A stretch of 64,000 nt of DNA from Strigamia acuminata. Taxonomy: Eukaryota; Arthropoda; Chilopoda; Geophilomorpha; Linotaeniidae. The notes beneath the pieces were generated by a model that did not search any database, had not been told where the DNA came from, and was given only the letters and a program-made list of their open reading frames with translations. The DNA lies in assembly GCA_949358305.1 (NCBI GenBank), contig OX442322.1:10280243-10344242 (forward strand), in the 5' to 3' direction. This document shows positions 12,272-23,894 of the stretch, in pieces (position 1 is the first letter of the stretch; every line of letters starts with the position of its first letter). A program made the translations under genes and the position numbers.

Positions 12272-12291
12272 CATCGTGGTCAACGGCACCA
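12272..12291 (-). promoter_or_regulatory. Alpha-2 primer-binding site (tRNA-His-like)
   Basis: Four bases inside the 5' LTR, the minus strand reads TGGTGCCGTTGACCACGATG. The first 9 nt match the complement of the animal tRNA-His acceptor end, and GACCA resumes the match after one extra base. The partner anticodon motif seen in other elements is deleted here. Confidence 0.6.
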
Positions 12292-12295
12292 ACTT

Positions 12296-13068
12296 TGTTT
12301 CTAGCAGTGCTTGAAGACCGTGTTGCACTCTAGAAGACATTAGAAAATGGTTAAAATAAATAACCCTATTTACCAGAACTTGTGAAGAATCCCAAAGAAG
12401 AAAGTCCATTACAGGAAAAACCTTGATGTGAAACCTGTAAAGTGAGCTGCTGAACATGTTGGGATAATTCAATACTATTGTGCTCAAGTTAGCACACAAA
12501 AACGAATTTATTGTAAAGTTAAAATCTATCAAAACATTACATGAAAAAAGAGGAGAAAATTAACAAACTTAGGACTAGAAAAACTATATAACAAGTCAGT
12601 GTAGTTGCTGCGCAACCTACAACAATTAGAGCAGCGGCTCTTAGCAACGAGTGGCAACAATCGCTCGCAAGAGGCGAATTGTCCCTCTAGTGACAAAATG
12701 ATAAAGCGTATACAAGAAAATACACAGTTTCGAGTATAAAATCATTACAAAAGGCACAAAACCGTAATAAATTAAGACAAAGTGTTTCAAATAAATGAAC
12801 TAACTTAGGAACTAACAGCAGCGACTCTTTGGACGAATCCAAGCAGTCAAACTCCAAAGAATCAAAGAAAAGATACAAGATTACCTTAAGAAAGACAGCT
12901 TAAATCAGGTAATTCACCACTCCTACTTCACAAACTACACGAAATTCATTTAGCATTTAGCCAAAACTTAAGCTGCACTATTAACTAAACACAAACTTAA
13001 ATAATTGATCAATTAAAGCAAATCCGCTATTGCGATAGCAAAAATCCATGTTGCACGTGCTCGCAACA
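12296..13068 (-). repeat. Alpha-2 5' LTR (773 bp)
   Basis: It is the same length as the 3' partner at 1507-2279. It is followed on the minus strand by the primer-binding site at 12272-12291. The outer flank is the CTAG duplication. Confidence 0.9.
12716..13046 (-). other. LTR 5' segment with short uninterrupted ORF, not a gene
   Basis: The minus strand of this LTR holds a 63-codon ORF (12687-12878), also present in the other Alpha LTRs. It has no recognisable domain and its persistence follows from near-identity of the copies. It is recorded so the stretch is not mistaken for an unannotated gene. Confidence 0.4.
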
Positions 13069-13127
13069 CTAGAGGGACAATTTGCCTCTTGCGAGTGATT
13101 GTTGCCACTCGTTGCTAAGAGCCGCTG
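13069..13127 (+). repeat. Alpha-1 3' LTR, middle fragment
   Basis: The LTR continues from 1506 after the CTAG duplication (13069-13072). It ends at GCTG (13124-13127), where Beta-1 inserted. The sequence joins in register with 25806 onward. Confidence 0.88.
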
Positions 13128-13497
13128 TGTTGCAACTGGCCTGGGCTGGGCCAATTAAGAAACAAAGGACCTTCTTTTTGACCGCTGATTTTGTATAGTG
13201 GCTTTGAAGATTCAATGTCCATCTGTCAGGCATCCAGAACAGCAGGTACTTTGGAGGAAACAAGGAGTTTTTACTCCTCACTCATTCTGTTAAAATCCAC
13301 GGGAGTAAAAATAAACATCGTTTAATATCATTGAAAACATGAATAACAGAGATACAATGCAGCGCGAGAGCAGAAACAAAGCAGTTACACTTAAAACAAT
13401 AAACTATAACAAGTGCAATCACATAAGCATTGTATAAGGACATATGCACTTGAAAGTAAGGAAGCCTTAGGTCCCTAAAAAAGGGAGGAAATAAACC
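13128..13497 (-). repeat. Beta-1 3' LTR, second part
   Basis: Matches 24342-24711 of the 5' LTR (370 bp each). Together the two 3' pieces make 1412 bp, exactly 48 bp less than the 5' LTR. The missing 48 bp lies at the Alpha-4 junction. Confidence 0.92.
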
Positions 13498-14270
13498 TGT
13501 TTCTAGCAGTGCTTGAAGACCGTGTTGCACTCTAGAAGACATTAGAAAATGGTTAAAATAAATAACCCTATTTACCAGAACTTGTGAAGAATCCCAAAGA
13601 AGAAAGTCCATTACAGGAAAAACCTTGATGTGAAACCTGTAAAGTGAGCTGCTGAACATGTTGGGATAATTCAATACTATTGTGCTCAAGTTAGCACACA
13701 AAAACGAATTTATTGTAAAGTTAAAATCTATCAAAACATTACACATAAGAGAGGAGAAAATCAACGTTACTTAGGACTAGAAAAACTATATAACAAGTCA
13801 GTGTAGTTGCTGCGCAACCTACAACAATTAGAGCAGCAGCTCTTAGCAACGAGTGGCAACAATCGCTCGCAAGAGGCGAATTGTCCCTCTAGTGACAAAA
13901 TGATAAAGCGTATACAAGAAAATACACAGTTTCGAGTATAAAATCATTACAAAAGGCACAAAACCGTAATAAATTAAGACAAAGTGTTTCAAATAAATAA
14001 ACTAACTTAGGAACTAACAACAGCAACTCTTTGGACGAATCCAAGCAGTAAAACTCCAAAGAATCAAAGAAAAGATGCAAGATTACCTTAAGAAAGACAG
14101 CTTAAATCAGGTAATTCACCACTCACACGTCACAAACTACACGAAATTCATTTAACCTTTAGCCAAAACTTAAGCTGCACTATTAACTAAACACAAACTT
14201 AAATTAATGATTAATCAAAGCAAATCCGCTATTGCGATAGCAAAAATCCATGTTGCGCGTGCTCGCAACA
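13498..14270 (-). repeat. Alpha-4 3' LTR, divergent variant (773 bp)
   Basis: It has the standard ends but many substitutions against the 5' partner, including features of the Alpha-5 LTR subfamily such as GTTTGTGACGTG. Confidence 0.88.
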
Positions 14271-17200
14271 GCGTTGCCGGCCAAAGAAGAAGGGAGGGCA
14301 AGGCAGAAAACCGTTGAAGGAATTCCCCATCAAAACCAAGAGAACGGGAAGAAAAAGTATCGAAGCCAACTTTGTAAAAGTCGCGAAGGCAAAACCATAG
14401 ACACGAAGGCAAAAAGCTGTAACCTAAACATCCGAGACCTCTAGGAGCGTCCCAGGGTCAAAGGGCATTGAAGTCGGATCGCGGCCCAAAAACACCGGAG
14501 AGACGAAAGAAAAGAGAAGTTGCGTTGCGGCGCACTTCCTAACAACAACCAATAAAAACTAAAAGAAACTTAAAACACGAGAGAAGAAAGAGAAGGGTCA
14601 TGCCACGATGACCTAGTCCAGACACTAAGGGGCTACGGCGTCGCCAATAAACACGTGGCGCACACGCAGAAAACCTTTAGAAAATCCGACTGAACGGGTT
14701 TTCTAACTAAAACGACGTGAGAACATTGCGGGAGCTTGTCCGAAAGCTCAGTCTGTCAACTCGTAGACAGACGCTTAAACTAATGGAAACTAGAAGCAGG
14801 AAAACGAGAATCCTCGTCAAAGAGGAAGGGGTGCTGGTCAATAACACTTGCCTGACCACACACCAAGGTTCAAAGTCTCAGAACCGAGAACTAAACGTCG
14901 TCGAGGAAGGAAAACTGTCACAAAAACTCTTGACCGAGCATGGCCTCGCAAGGAACATGACATACATGAAGACCAGAAGAAACTGGGAACGTGAAAGAAA
15001 ACTAACTTGATAAACGGCAGGCTTCACCGCCTCGTTGACCTCGAGCCCGCGCTCAAGTGGCCACGTACCACGGAAACCTCCGCCCGCACGAAAACACGAG
15101 CCGCGAACTCAAACTTATTAAACTATTAAAGACGACCTTTTTCTAGAAAACAAGAAAAATGCAAACTAAGGGAATGAATGCGTTGACCCAAACCTATCGT
15201 CTGACAACCACCCAGCATTCGTACGAAGAACTAGAAAATGCCGTCAAGACCTAGGCACCACTCTTTCGCAAAGAGTGACCAACTAACAACTTACCCAAAG
15301 CCATGACCACCTAGCTAACATGATCACGCCAGAAGGAGGAAAAAGAGAACAAGAAGGCATGAAGCTCAGGCAATGCGAACCATTCGCAGCAACTGCCACG
15401 CAAAGGCGTTGACCGCACCCTGACTCGACATGAACCCACGAAACCGCTAAGAGCGAAGAATAACGAAAAAAGGAAAAGACTTAGTCAGGTGACTGAGCAA
15501 GCCAACTGCGACCTCTTGTCCACAGCGACAAGGAAACACGCGCACGCTGACCCATCGACCACAACTTTATCTAACTAACAAGAGAAGAAACGGTTCAATT
15601 ATCTAAAAAAAAAACGAGCACGTTCCGTGCAAATAAATACCGGCAAAAACGTCAATATTATCACTAAAGCTATTGGCCAAGTATGGCCTCACAAAGGAAA
15701 CTAACAAACTGGAACTGTGAAAACCAGCAGGAATTCCAAAACACTAAACTTTCTGCTTTTTTTTTTTTTTCGAAGAGGGAAAAAGTCCGTACCCAAATAA
15801 TCAATCCATTTCCTCCCCACAAGAAAAGAAAGGAAAGGGACCTGCTTCTTTTTGAAGATCAACAGGTGTCAAACGATACGGAAAAACGTTGGAAGCAGTG
15901 CAACTGCAACCAAATGAAGCGAAGCTACACTTCCTGCACGAAAACTAATCACGTTGTTGAAAAGAAATTAAAACCGGTGGCTTTCCTTCAGCCGAGCTGC
16001 GCTTTACGAATGCGCCTTGAACAAAGAGGTACCCGATGGACATCGCATCCGCCCCCGGGCCACCGTGTAGCCTGTTGTGAGCAGACTACCACGAAGACTG
16101 AAACTTCTTTAACCGAAGGGGAAATAAAAACTAGATCTAGCTGAAACCCCATGCTCCAATAAGGAGGCTACCGTATGAACGCTTGGCCCACCCCGAGTCG
16201 GAACCAATATGATTGAACCGAGAAACGAGAGAAGAGGGAGGGTTGCTTGACGTCCCTGATTGCGAGGGGCGTCACACGTAGATATGAGCACAAGGGCTTG
16301 CCAGTTGCCAACCGCATTCCTGGAACCGGTAAGCAACTGCAAGTCGAGAATTGACTCGCTCACACACCCATTGACGACATCTTCGATCAGCAAGCCGACT
16401 TCCGGAAATCGCCACTCTACTGAAAGCAAGTGTCGTCCAATGGCTAAAACGTGTTGCCGAGTGCCGGCGCCAAGAAGGCCGCACACACACGTCCTTCGAC
16501 CCATCCTAGAGTGGGCTCCCTGCCTAGTGCATGTCTGCCTCACTGCAGAGCTAGGGATGAAAGACTAACAACAACTACTCAGTCGTGGGAAGCAAACGTA
16601 GAAATAGGGGCCGCCAAGAGGCGCAGGGACTTTGTCTCGGACACGACATCTAACAGAGTATGGCAGTGCAAACCTGCCCTCTGAAACACATCGAATGGCA
16701 GTCCTTGCTGTGCACAGCAAGAACGACCATCCAAAACAAGTACCTATACCCTACCGCCACGCCAGCTAGCCACAACCATAAAATAGCAAGCAAGCTATTT
16801 CCTAAACGAATAAGCTAGCGAAAATGCAGAACGTAACATCACCAGCGGTAGACACTGGGTGCAGCGGTCAACAACAAAAACTGGACTTGTCCAGTGGGCG
16901 GTGCGGATCGGCTGCTCTAAACTTCCAGCACCGACAGAAGTCACACGCCTTTCTAAATCCAAACCCACTTGCAAACAAGTTGTGTAACAACCTAAACTAA
17001 CAGAGATTGACGGACAGGTAAGAACCGACTGACCTCACGGGCCAGTGCTTTCCCTGCAAAACACGAGCAGCAAGAGAACGAATCTCGTTCTAAAAACAAG
17101 AAACGTTCTACAAACACACGAATACAAACGGGTGTGCCCTCTCCCGGAGCGGAGAGATGACCGACACCAGAGCTCACGAGGAAACTCGAGCGGCACACAA

Positions 17201-18125
17201 AACTAAAACCGAGAACGGCGGGCTTCAACCGCCTCGCTGGTCCCGGACTGGCCTCATAACACCAGCGTCCGATCACCAATGACTAGCGGAAACCCCCAAC
17301 TGAAAGGACCCCGAGCTGTGAACCCGGACCTTCTTGAAACAGACAAAGGCAAAAACAGATAGAGCCCCTTATAGAAGGCGGGACTCTGCAATAAGACGCA
17401 ACATCATGAAAAAAAGGAGAGAGCAGATCACGAGGTATGACTCGTGCATCGCTACTCCGGCCACAAGAGCCATGGGACAGATTTCCCATCTCAACACGAA
17501 ATCCCCTTTTTAACGGTAAAGGAGAAATTCGATTAACAACTGCTAAACGAACTAAACGAAAAAGCCAAACGAATATAAGGCTAGCGGCAGAACATACTGG
17601 CGAACTCGTCTACAAGGGACCTGACAATCAAAACTTGAAGAGAACTAACTATATTAAGCATGAATCGGACTGAAAATCTCACCAAACGTGAGCAAATCGA
17701 GTAAAGCTAATAAATATACACGGGTTAAGTATAAACTATCAAAGATGCAAACTCTAACTAGACCCAAATAGAAAACGCCAGCAAAATTATACCAGCCACC
17801 TTATTTTATCTCAAAAGGGAAACGTGAAACAAGATCACAGTAAATCGTAAGAAAAAGGACAACAACTGTTACAGGGAATCTAAAGGGACTTTGCCGACAG
17901 CTCTACATAATAGACTATCGCCACAAGGCGCAAACATGCGAGGAAAACTAGAGAAAATGAGCTAAAAACGACCCTTATCCACTGTAAAAACCTAACGCCC
18001 CTTAAAACCCCAAAACGACCACAATTTCCCCCAAAAACCTTAAAATTAACAATAAAAGCGAGAAAATATTCGATAAAAACGAAAATGATCGACAAAAAAC
18101 GAAATCTTCATTGCCGACTCTTGTA

Positions 18126-18138
18126 CATTGCGTTGTGT
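18126..18138 (-). promoter_or_regulatory. ACACAACGCAATG motif, Alpha-4
   Basis: Exact 13-mer on the minus strand, about 615 nt into the leader. Confidence 0.55.
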
Positions 18139-18730
18139 TTAACTGGACTACAGGCGGCGTAACTGTCGCTTGAACATCCGAAGCTCGCAAGTTGCGTTGC
18201 AGCTTGGCGGATCCGTCTGGACACGTGGCACGCCAACACCTGACTGACGACAAGACGAGACCAATCTTGACTCGGCGGCAAAACTGTTCGACCGATGAGC
18301 GCATTGGGCAGTCCTATCATGTTGCACAAGTGGCGCTGCTTCTTTCTGCTCGGTGAAAGATCGTCAATTGATCCCGGAGTGGCCACTGGTACGAACTGCA
18401 TGGACGGCGACGGCGACCCACAGACTCGCACACGACCCACTGGAAGCTCCCGAGACAAATTTCGCCATCCTGTGCGGCGATTCTCGTCCCGCTTGTCAGC
18501 AATACACGCGGCGCTGGCCTCTCGCAACGAGGCGGTCACCACCTCATGCTGTGGCGCAAATCGCTTGTCTCCGTTGCATTTGACGACCACTCGCTGCCTA
18601 AGCACCTGACGTACTCGCACACGATGCGCCTGAGAGTGTTTGAGCACACTCGAAACTCGCTTGATGACCATCTGCACGGCGGCATTCGAATATGGCGGAC
18701 TTGCCTTTTCATCTCGAAATTCGGCCGACA

Positions 18731-18748
18731 TCGTGGTCAACGGCACCA
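18731..18748 (-). promoter_or_regulatory. Alpha-4 primer-binding site (tRNA-His-like)
   Basis: The minus strand reads TGGTGCCGTTGACCACGA, four bases from the LTR, the same as in Alpha-2. Confidence 0.6.
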
Positions 18749-18752
18749 ACTT

Positions 18753-19525
18753 TGTTTCTAGCAGTGCTTGAAGACCGTGTTGCACTCTAGAAGACATTAG
18801 AAAATGGTTAAAATAAATAACCCTATTTACCAGAACTTGTGAAGAATCCCAAAGAAGAAAGTCCATTACAGGAAAAACCTTGATGTGAAACCTGTAAAGT
18901 GAGCTGCTGAACATGTTGGGATAATTCAATACTATTGTGCTCAAGTTAGCACACAAAAACGAATTTATTGTAAAGTTAAAATCTATCAAAACATTACATG
19001 AAAAAAGAGGAGAAAATTAACAAACTTAGGACTAGAAAAACTATATAACAAGTCAGTGTAGTTGCTGCGCAACCTACAACAATTAGAGCAGCGGCTCTTA
19101 GCAACGAGTGGCAACAATCGCTCGCAAGAGGCGAATTGTCCCTCTAGTGACAAAATGATAAAGCGTATACAAGAAAATACACAGTTTCGAGTATAAAATC
19201 ATTACAAAAGGCACAAAACCGTAATAAATTAAGACAAAGTGTTTCAAATAAATGAACTAACTTAGGAACTAACAGCAGCGACTCTTTGGACGAATCCAAG
19301 CAGTCAAACTCCAAAGAATCAAAGAAAAGATACAAGATTACCTTAAGAAAGACAGCTTAAATCAGGTAATTCACCACTCCTACTTCACAAACTACACGAA
19401 ATTCATTTAGCATTTAGCCAAAACTTAAGCTGCACTATTAACTAAACACAAACTTAAATAATTGATCAATTAAAGCAAATCCGCTATTGCGATAGCAAAA
19501 ATCCATGTTGCACGTGCTCGCAACA
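18753..19525 (-). repeat. Alpha-4 5' LTR (773 bp)
   Basis: Nearly identical to the Alpha-2 and Alpha-3 LTRs, unlike its own 3' partner. Confidence 0.9.
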
Positions 19526-20567
19526 AGCCTAACAACTGAAAACCTACATTAAATGTAATAAATCAGTTTTACAATCAATCTTTAGATGCTATATTCAAGA
19601 ACCCATTAGAAATGCATTAAATCCAAGTAAATATTCATGAAACACAAGAAAAAGAATAAATACAGAGGTTTTCTACCAATCAAATTACAGCTCTACAGTG
19701 AGTGCAGTATTTACATCAGAAAGCATTATCATCATGCAATAAAACTTAATACTATTACATTGCTAATTACACAAATGCTCAATTACTCACAAATACCTCA
19801 TAAAACCCACAAAAAGGTAATTTTAAATACATCTTTACAGAGACACTTAAGCCACGCCCACAGCAATGGCTGACAAGGAGAGAGAGATTGCTCATATGAG
19901 CACAAAAGCAATCCAATTAACCTTCCAGGACAAGTGAGAGGCATTTTAAGGTAACAAATTAATTAATAGGCATACAAACAACTAATATAAGTGGTTTTTA
20001 ATCCGTGACAGGACCTGGAACATTTCTACCAGCTGTCCAGAGGCGGACACGCATGGGAGGCGATCATTTGCACGCATTTTGGACGTTTTCACACCTGAAA
20101 CGAGCGGTGTTGAACTCACATGCGCACAATAGACACACAGGACATTAAACAAGGTAGGAAAATTGCTAATAAACTGATAAAATGCACTGAATGCATTTAA
20201 ACATTAATAATAACAGTTAGATCTCTTCCAGTCCACATTTGAATTGAGCGAGATGCATCCAGCTTGTCGGACTGCTTACACTAATGAACTGGAAATAGAT
20301 AACACTCAAGAAACAGGTAAAATTTGCACAAAACGTTAATAAGTGACAACAAAAACTTACAAAGCAATATTTTGACATTTCAGATAATTAATTCACATGG
20401 CAAACGCTTTTATACGGGGAAATATTCAGATAATTGACAAATTCGAACTCAAACACACAAGAATATTATTAAAAACGTTTTGTCTGTATTTCCAGGAAAT
20501 TGCCACATGTATAGATTTTCTTCCTAGCCGGTAAACGTTTTGACAACTCCATTTGTTGCTAGCAACA
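19526..20567 (-). repeat. Beta-1 3' LTR, first part
   Basis: Matches 24760-25801 of the 5' LTR (1042 bp each) and ends at the insertion of Alpha-4. Confidence 0.92.
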
Positions 20568-20600
20568 AAGATTGCCGGCCGAAAGAAAGAAACCGACATC

Positions 20601-23276
20601 CTATGTAATTCTTTGACGTAATAGGTTTGAAATCCATTCAGGTATTCTTTTACCAACAGCGACCAAGCTTAACTTGACCAGTGTATTTATCATCTGTTTC
20701 TGTTTCAGTGGATCTTTTGAATAGAAACCATAGTCTTGATGAGTGAAAGAAAATTTCTGATTTTTGCCTACAAACGACTTCATCTTTGTGCAAGGCGATC
20801 TATATCGATACTTAGGACGACGTGCATCTGCTTCCTTTACCAATTCGATTTCTGCGCCAACATTTCGATCTTGTTTGATAATAGTTTGACTCAAAACGTC
20901 TCTTGTATTTCTGAATAGTAAAGGTTTTTTGTCTATTTTCAGCAACTCGAGAAGCTTTTCCTTTTTTCCCAAGAACATTGGGCCTTTAATCGATTGAATT
21001 TCCTCTAGATTACTTCGAATCGAGCCCCAGAAATTTAAAAAGTCCGGGTGGGATAACCTTACACTCCAATTCCGAGTCCAACTCTTCTCCACACGGTAAC
21101 GAGGAATATTTTCCCGGCCGAAAGAACCAAGTAGCCAGCTCTTGACTGCATTTCCAGATCCTTCCTTTCGAGAAAGCATGGTCTTTGATGATTTGGGAAG
21201 GTTTGAGTTGACTGTGCAGAAACAACTTGACTTTTCATCTGAAATTTGACTCAACTTCTTGCGATGGACGACTTCCGATGCTTGAGTTGCGATTAGGACC
21301 GGATTTTTTGATTTGTTCCGGATAATTTGGCCTTGTTCTACCGAGAGACACGATACAGCTGCGCTAGTATCCGAATATTCATCCAAATCGTGGTTTGTGT
21401 TTCCAATCGAACCATTGGCAATCCAACCAAATATCGTGCGAGACAAACCAAATGTTTTGCTAATTCGTTTTCTTCCACAGAGAGCAACTTTCCAAAAGTT
21501 GTCACCTCCTATTAGGAAGTCAATTTCATCCGTGACTGACGGATGCGGTTCAGCTAATTCCAATCCAAACGCCAATATTTTCTTGATAGTTTCGGCGTTT
21601 GTCAGTCCACTGACTGTGGGCAACGCTTTAGCTTTTAACGCATCAAATGTAAGCTTTTGATTTCCGTGACGTGACTGTAGCTCTACTGGAATTACGTCGT
21701 AATTAGCGGGAACCGCATGTTCATCATCCAATCGCTTCATCATGTATGCTACGGATCCCTTCTTTGTCATCCGAAGGCATTCGACCAATTTGGTAGATAC
21801 GTACGACCGGTGACTCCCGGGGTCAAGAAGACCTCGGACGATAACTGGCTCCTTGTTTTTTCGGATTAATTGAGCTGAAAATACCATCAACTGAATACTC
21901 GATGCAACTGCTAAAGATACATTTGCAGAGACACTGGATTGGGTGGGAATTTCTTCTTTCTTTTCAGCAGGTTTCTCTTCACCTTTGGAGCAGATTATCG
22001 TGTGATGTCGACCCCCACATTTCCTGCAACTGAAGCTTACCAAGCAGTCTTTCGCCGAATGATTTCTGCGGAGGCAATTAAAGCATAAGCGCTTTTGTTT
22101 AGCGATTTCTGTTCGTTCCGCAACAGTAAGAGAAGCGTCGCATTTCGCATTATAATGTGATCCGTCACAAAAAACGCAGACGATTTTTCCCGACCCCATT
22201 GGACCGGATGGTTTAGGTTTGTCCTTCCCTGACTGTGAGGTGAAACAGGTTGACATGGTGCCTTTTCGCGCAAAATCCGACTCTTTCGGTGACTTTTCTG
22301 ATTTTTCTTGTTTTTTCTTAGATGCTTTTGCTTTCAGAACCGTTTCTTCAGCGAGCTCAGCAATCCGCAGTTCTTCCGCAACAAAGTCCACAAACTTTAG
22401 TACGTTGTCCATGCGACCCTGGTTGGTGCGGTGGTAACGTTTCGCTATGTCAGGTGGAAACTTTTCCAGAAGGTCAGGCACGAGGAAAAGACCAGCTGTT
22501 CGGATAGGTACATGTAGTTTATCGAGCGTTTTTAACGAGGATGAAATCGATGTCAACAATTGCTTGACCGGCAGGACTGGATACATCTCGTGTACCGCCT
22601 TGAGTTCGCGTATCGACTTTACCAACGCATTCTTCTGATTAATTTCAGATCCATAACGACTTCTTAGCTCTGCCAATGCAAGAGAGTAAGAGTCTTTGGT
22701 TAGTGGAAAAGATCCAACGACCTTTTCCGCATCTCCGGTACAGGTTGACTTCAAGTATTGTAGTTTCTCGATGTCCGACAATTCATCGTTCTTGTCGACA
22801 GCAGCATCGAACATGTCTATATATGACTGGAACTTCAGTGGGCTTCCATCATATTTGGTGATCTCAATCTTGGGTAGGCGTAAGTTATGCTTCTTTGACG
22901 ACACCGATGTGAATCCGGTGTTGAACGTCTGTGAAGCAATGGCACTAGCTCCCAAGGAGGTTGAACTGGTCCGGGCGACTTCCACTCGCTTCTTCAAGTG
23001 GTTGACCTTCGATCCAATCTTGTCCAAACGAACGATGAAATCCAGATATTTCTCTCTTGCCAGGTGCGGTTGGAGAACGGTGAGATCATCTATCAATGTA
23101 GCGTGTTGCTCCTGAATTGATTGGGAAATGGCATCCAACTCCCCAAAATCCTGCATGTTTGTTGACGTTCCCAACAAGTCTTCTATGTTCCCTATCTTCG
23201 ATTTCCATAAGATTTCCCATTCTTCTATCTGATCTGCGGACGGCGGCGCGACTGGAGTGGTTACTGGAAGTGACAT
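20601..23276 (-). CDS. BEL/Pao Gag-protease polyprotein of Beta-1
   Basis: The 891-residue ORF is a retrotransposon structural polyprotein with a fused aspartic protease. Residues 130-290 resemble the DUF1759 capsid region (YDGSPLKFQSYIDMF, LSDIEKLQYLKS). Three zinc knuckles follow: CVFC at 367-379, CFNC at 398-411, CRKC at 417-429. The protease region resembles DUF1758, with active-site loop LLDPGSHRSYVS at 483-494, LIGGDNFW at 588-595 and FGWIANGSI at 616-624. The active site has DPG where DSG or DTG is usual. Residues after about 625 are not recognised; RT would normally follow. The start ATG at 23276 aligns with the Delta-1 Gag start: the landmark cysteines and DPG share the same residue numbers. 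The frame is intact. Confidence 0.92.
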   Translation of the reverse strand: MSLPVTTPVAPPSADQIEEWEILWKSKIGNIEDLLGTSTNMQDFGELDAISQSIQEQHATLIDDLTVLQPHLAREKYLDFIVRLDKIGSKVNHLKKRVEVARTSSTSLGASAIASQTFNTGFTSVSSKKHNLRLPKIEITKYDGSPLKFQSYIDMFDAAVDKNDELSDIEKLQYLKSTCTGDAEKVVGSFPLTKDSYSLALAELRSRYGSEINQKNALVKSIRELKAVHEMYPVLPVKQLLTSISSSLKTLDKLHVPIRTAGLFLVPDLLEKFPPDIAKRYHRTNQGRMDNVLKFVDFVAEELRIAELAEETVLKAKASKKKQEKSEKSPKESDFARKGTMSTCFTSQSGKDKPKPSGPMGSGKIVCVFCDGSHYNAKCDASLTVAERTEIAKQKRLCFNCLRRNHSAKDCLVSFSCRKCGGRHHTIICSKGEEKPAEKKEEIPTQSSVSANVSLAVASSIQLMVFSAQLIRKNKEPVIVRGLLDPGSHRSYVSTKLVECLRMTKKGSVAYMMKRLDDEHAVPANYDVIPVELQSRHGNQKLTFDALKAKALPTVSGLTNAETIKKILAFGLELAEPHPSVTDEIDFLIGGDNFWKVALCGRKRISKTFGLSRTIFGWIANGSIGNTNHDLDEYSDTSAAVSCLSVEQGQIIRNKSKNPVLIATQASEVVHRKKLSQISDEKSSCFCTVNSNLPKSSKTMLSRKEGSGNAVKSWLLGSFGRENIPRYRVEKSWTRNWSVRLSHPDFLNFWGSIRSNLEEIQSIKGPMFLGKKEKLLELLKIDKKPLLFRNTRDVLSQTIIKQDRNVGAEIELVKEADARRPKYRYRSPCTKMKSFVGKNQKFSFTHQDYGFYSKDPLKQKQMINTLVKLSLVAVGKRIPEWISNLLRQRIT

Positions 23277-23881
23277 TTTTCAGATAAGTAAACTTTGACA
23301 ACAGGAATTGATTCTTTGTGTAAAAATAAAATCTCCTTTTCCAGTTGGATCCCAACCCAACGGACGACACACTAAGGGCAAAGCAGAGACACCAACAAAC
23401 AAAAAGGACGGATTTGACTTACACACTCGAATTTCGACCTCGAAATCCCACGTTCAAGGATCGATGCGACAGCGCTTAATTTATGTGAGCTAACTATTGA
23501 TTTTGGAGATGACAAAGACCCCCAAAACCCTCGAGTCACAATAAATTTCGATACGCTTATCTGTACGGAATTGCACTCTGGCGTATTTAAGCGACAATTG
23601 CTCTCTGCCTAATGCAGTAATGGCGAGCGAACTTGAGTATTTGCCCAGATTCAATTGTAGATTTAACAACCAAATTGCAAACAAACAACTCCAAACTGAA
23701 TTATTTTCGAAAATCTTTTCTTATTAGACCAAAACTGATCACTTGAATAAGACTTTGCTAAATAAACGATTTGTTTTCCCCCAAAGACCTGACTGAATGC
23801 TGGACATATACTTAAGAAGATTATATTTAATTTATTTGAGACAAAATTATAAATATAAATCTTTGTTTCAGATGGACATCG

Positions 23882-23894
23882 CATTGCGTTGTGT
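23882..23894 (-). promoter_or_regulatory. ACACAACGCAATG motif, Beta-1
   Basis: Exact 13-mer, about 448 nt after the LTR, in a leader otherwise unrelated to that of the Alpha elements. Confidence 0.6.

Larger units (their letters stand above)
1507..13068 (-). mobile_element. Alpha-2 LARD element, minus strand, carrying nested Alpha-3
   Basis: The element is bounded by 773-bp LTRs at 12296-13068 (5', minus) and 1507-2279 (3', minus). CTAG is duplicated at 1503-1506 and 13069-13072. The target was the plus-strand 3' LTR of Alpha-1. The internal region is 9481-12295 plus 2280-3446, interrupted by Alpha-3. It has no gag or pol. Compared with Alpha-4 it lacks about 0.55 kb of leader (equivalent to about 17723-18271), joined near 11779. 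That deletion removed the ACACAACGCAATG motif found in every other leader. Confidence 0.9.
13498..19525 (-). mobile_element. Alpha-4 LARD element, minus strand, recombinant, in Beta-1 3' LTR
   Basis: 6028 bp with 773-bp LTRs at 18753-19525 (5', minus) and 13498-14270 (3', minus) and a 4482-bp non-coding internal region. The two LTRs clearly differ, for example in the stretch around 13740-13775 against 18995-19030. The flanks (AACC on the left, AGCC on the right) are not a duplication and 48 bp of target is missing. From about 14560 rightward the internal region is nearly identical to Alpha-2, while 13498 to about 14560 is a different variant. Recombination between two Alpha insertions explains all three facts. 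Confidence 0.88.
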
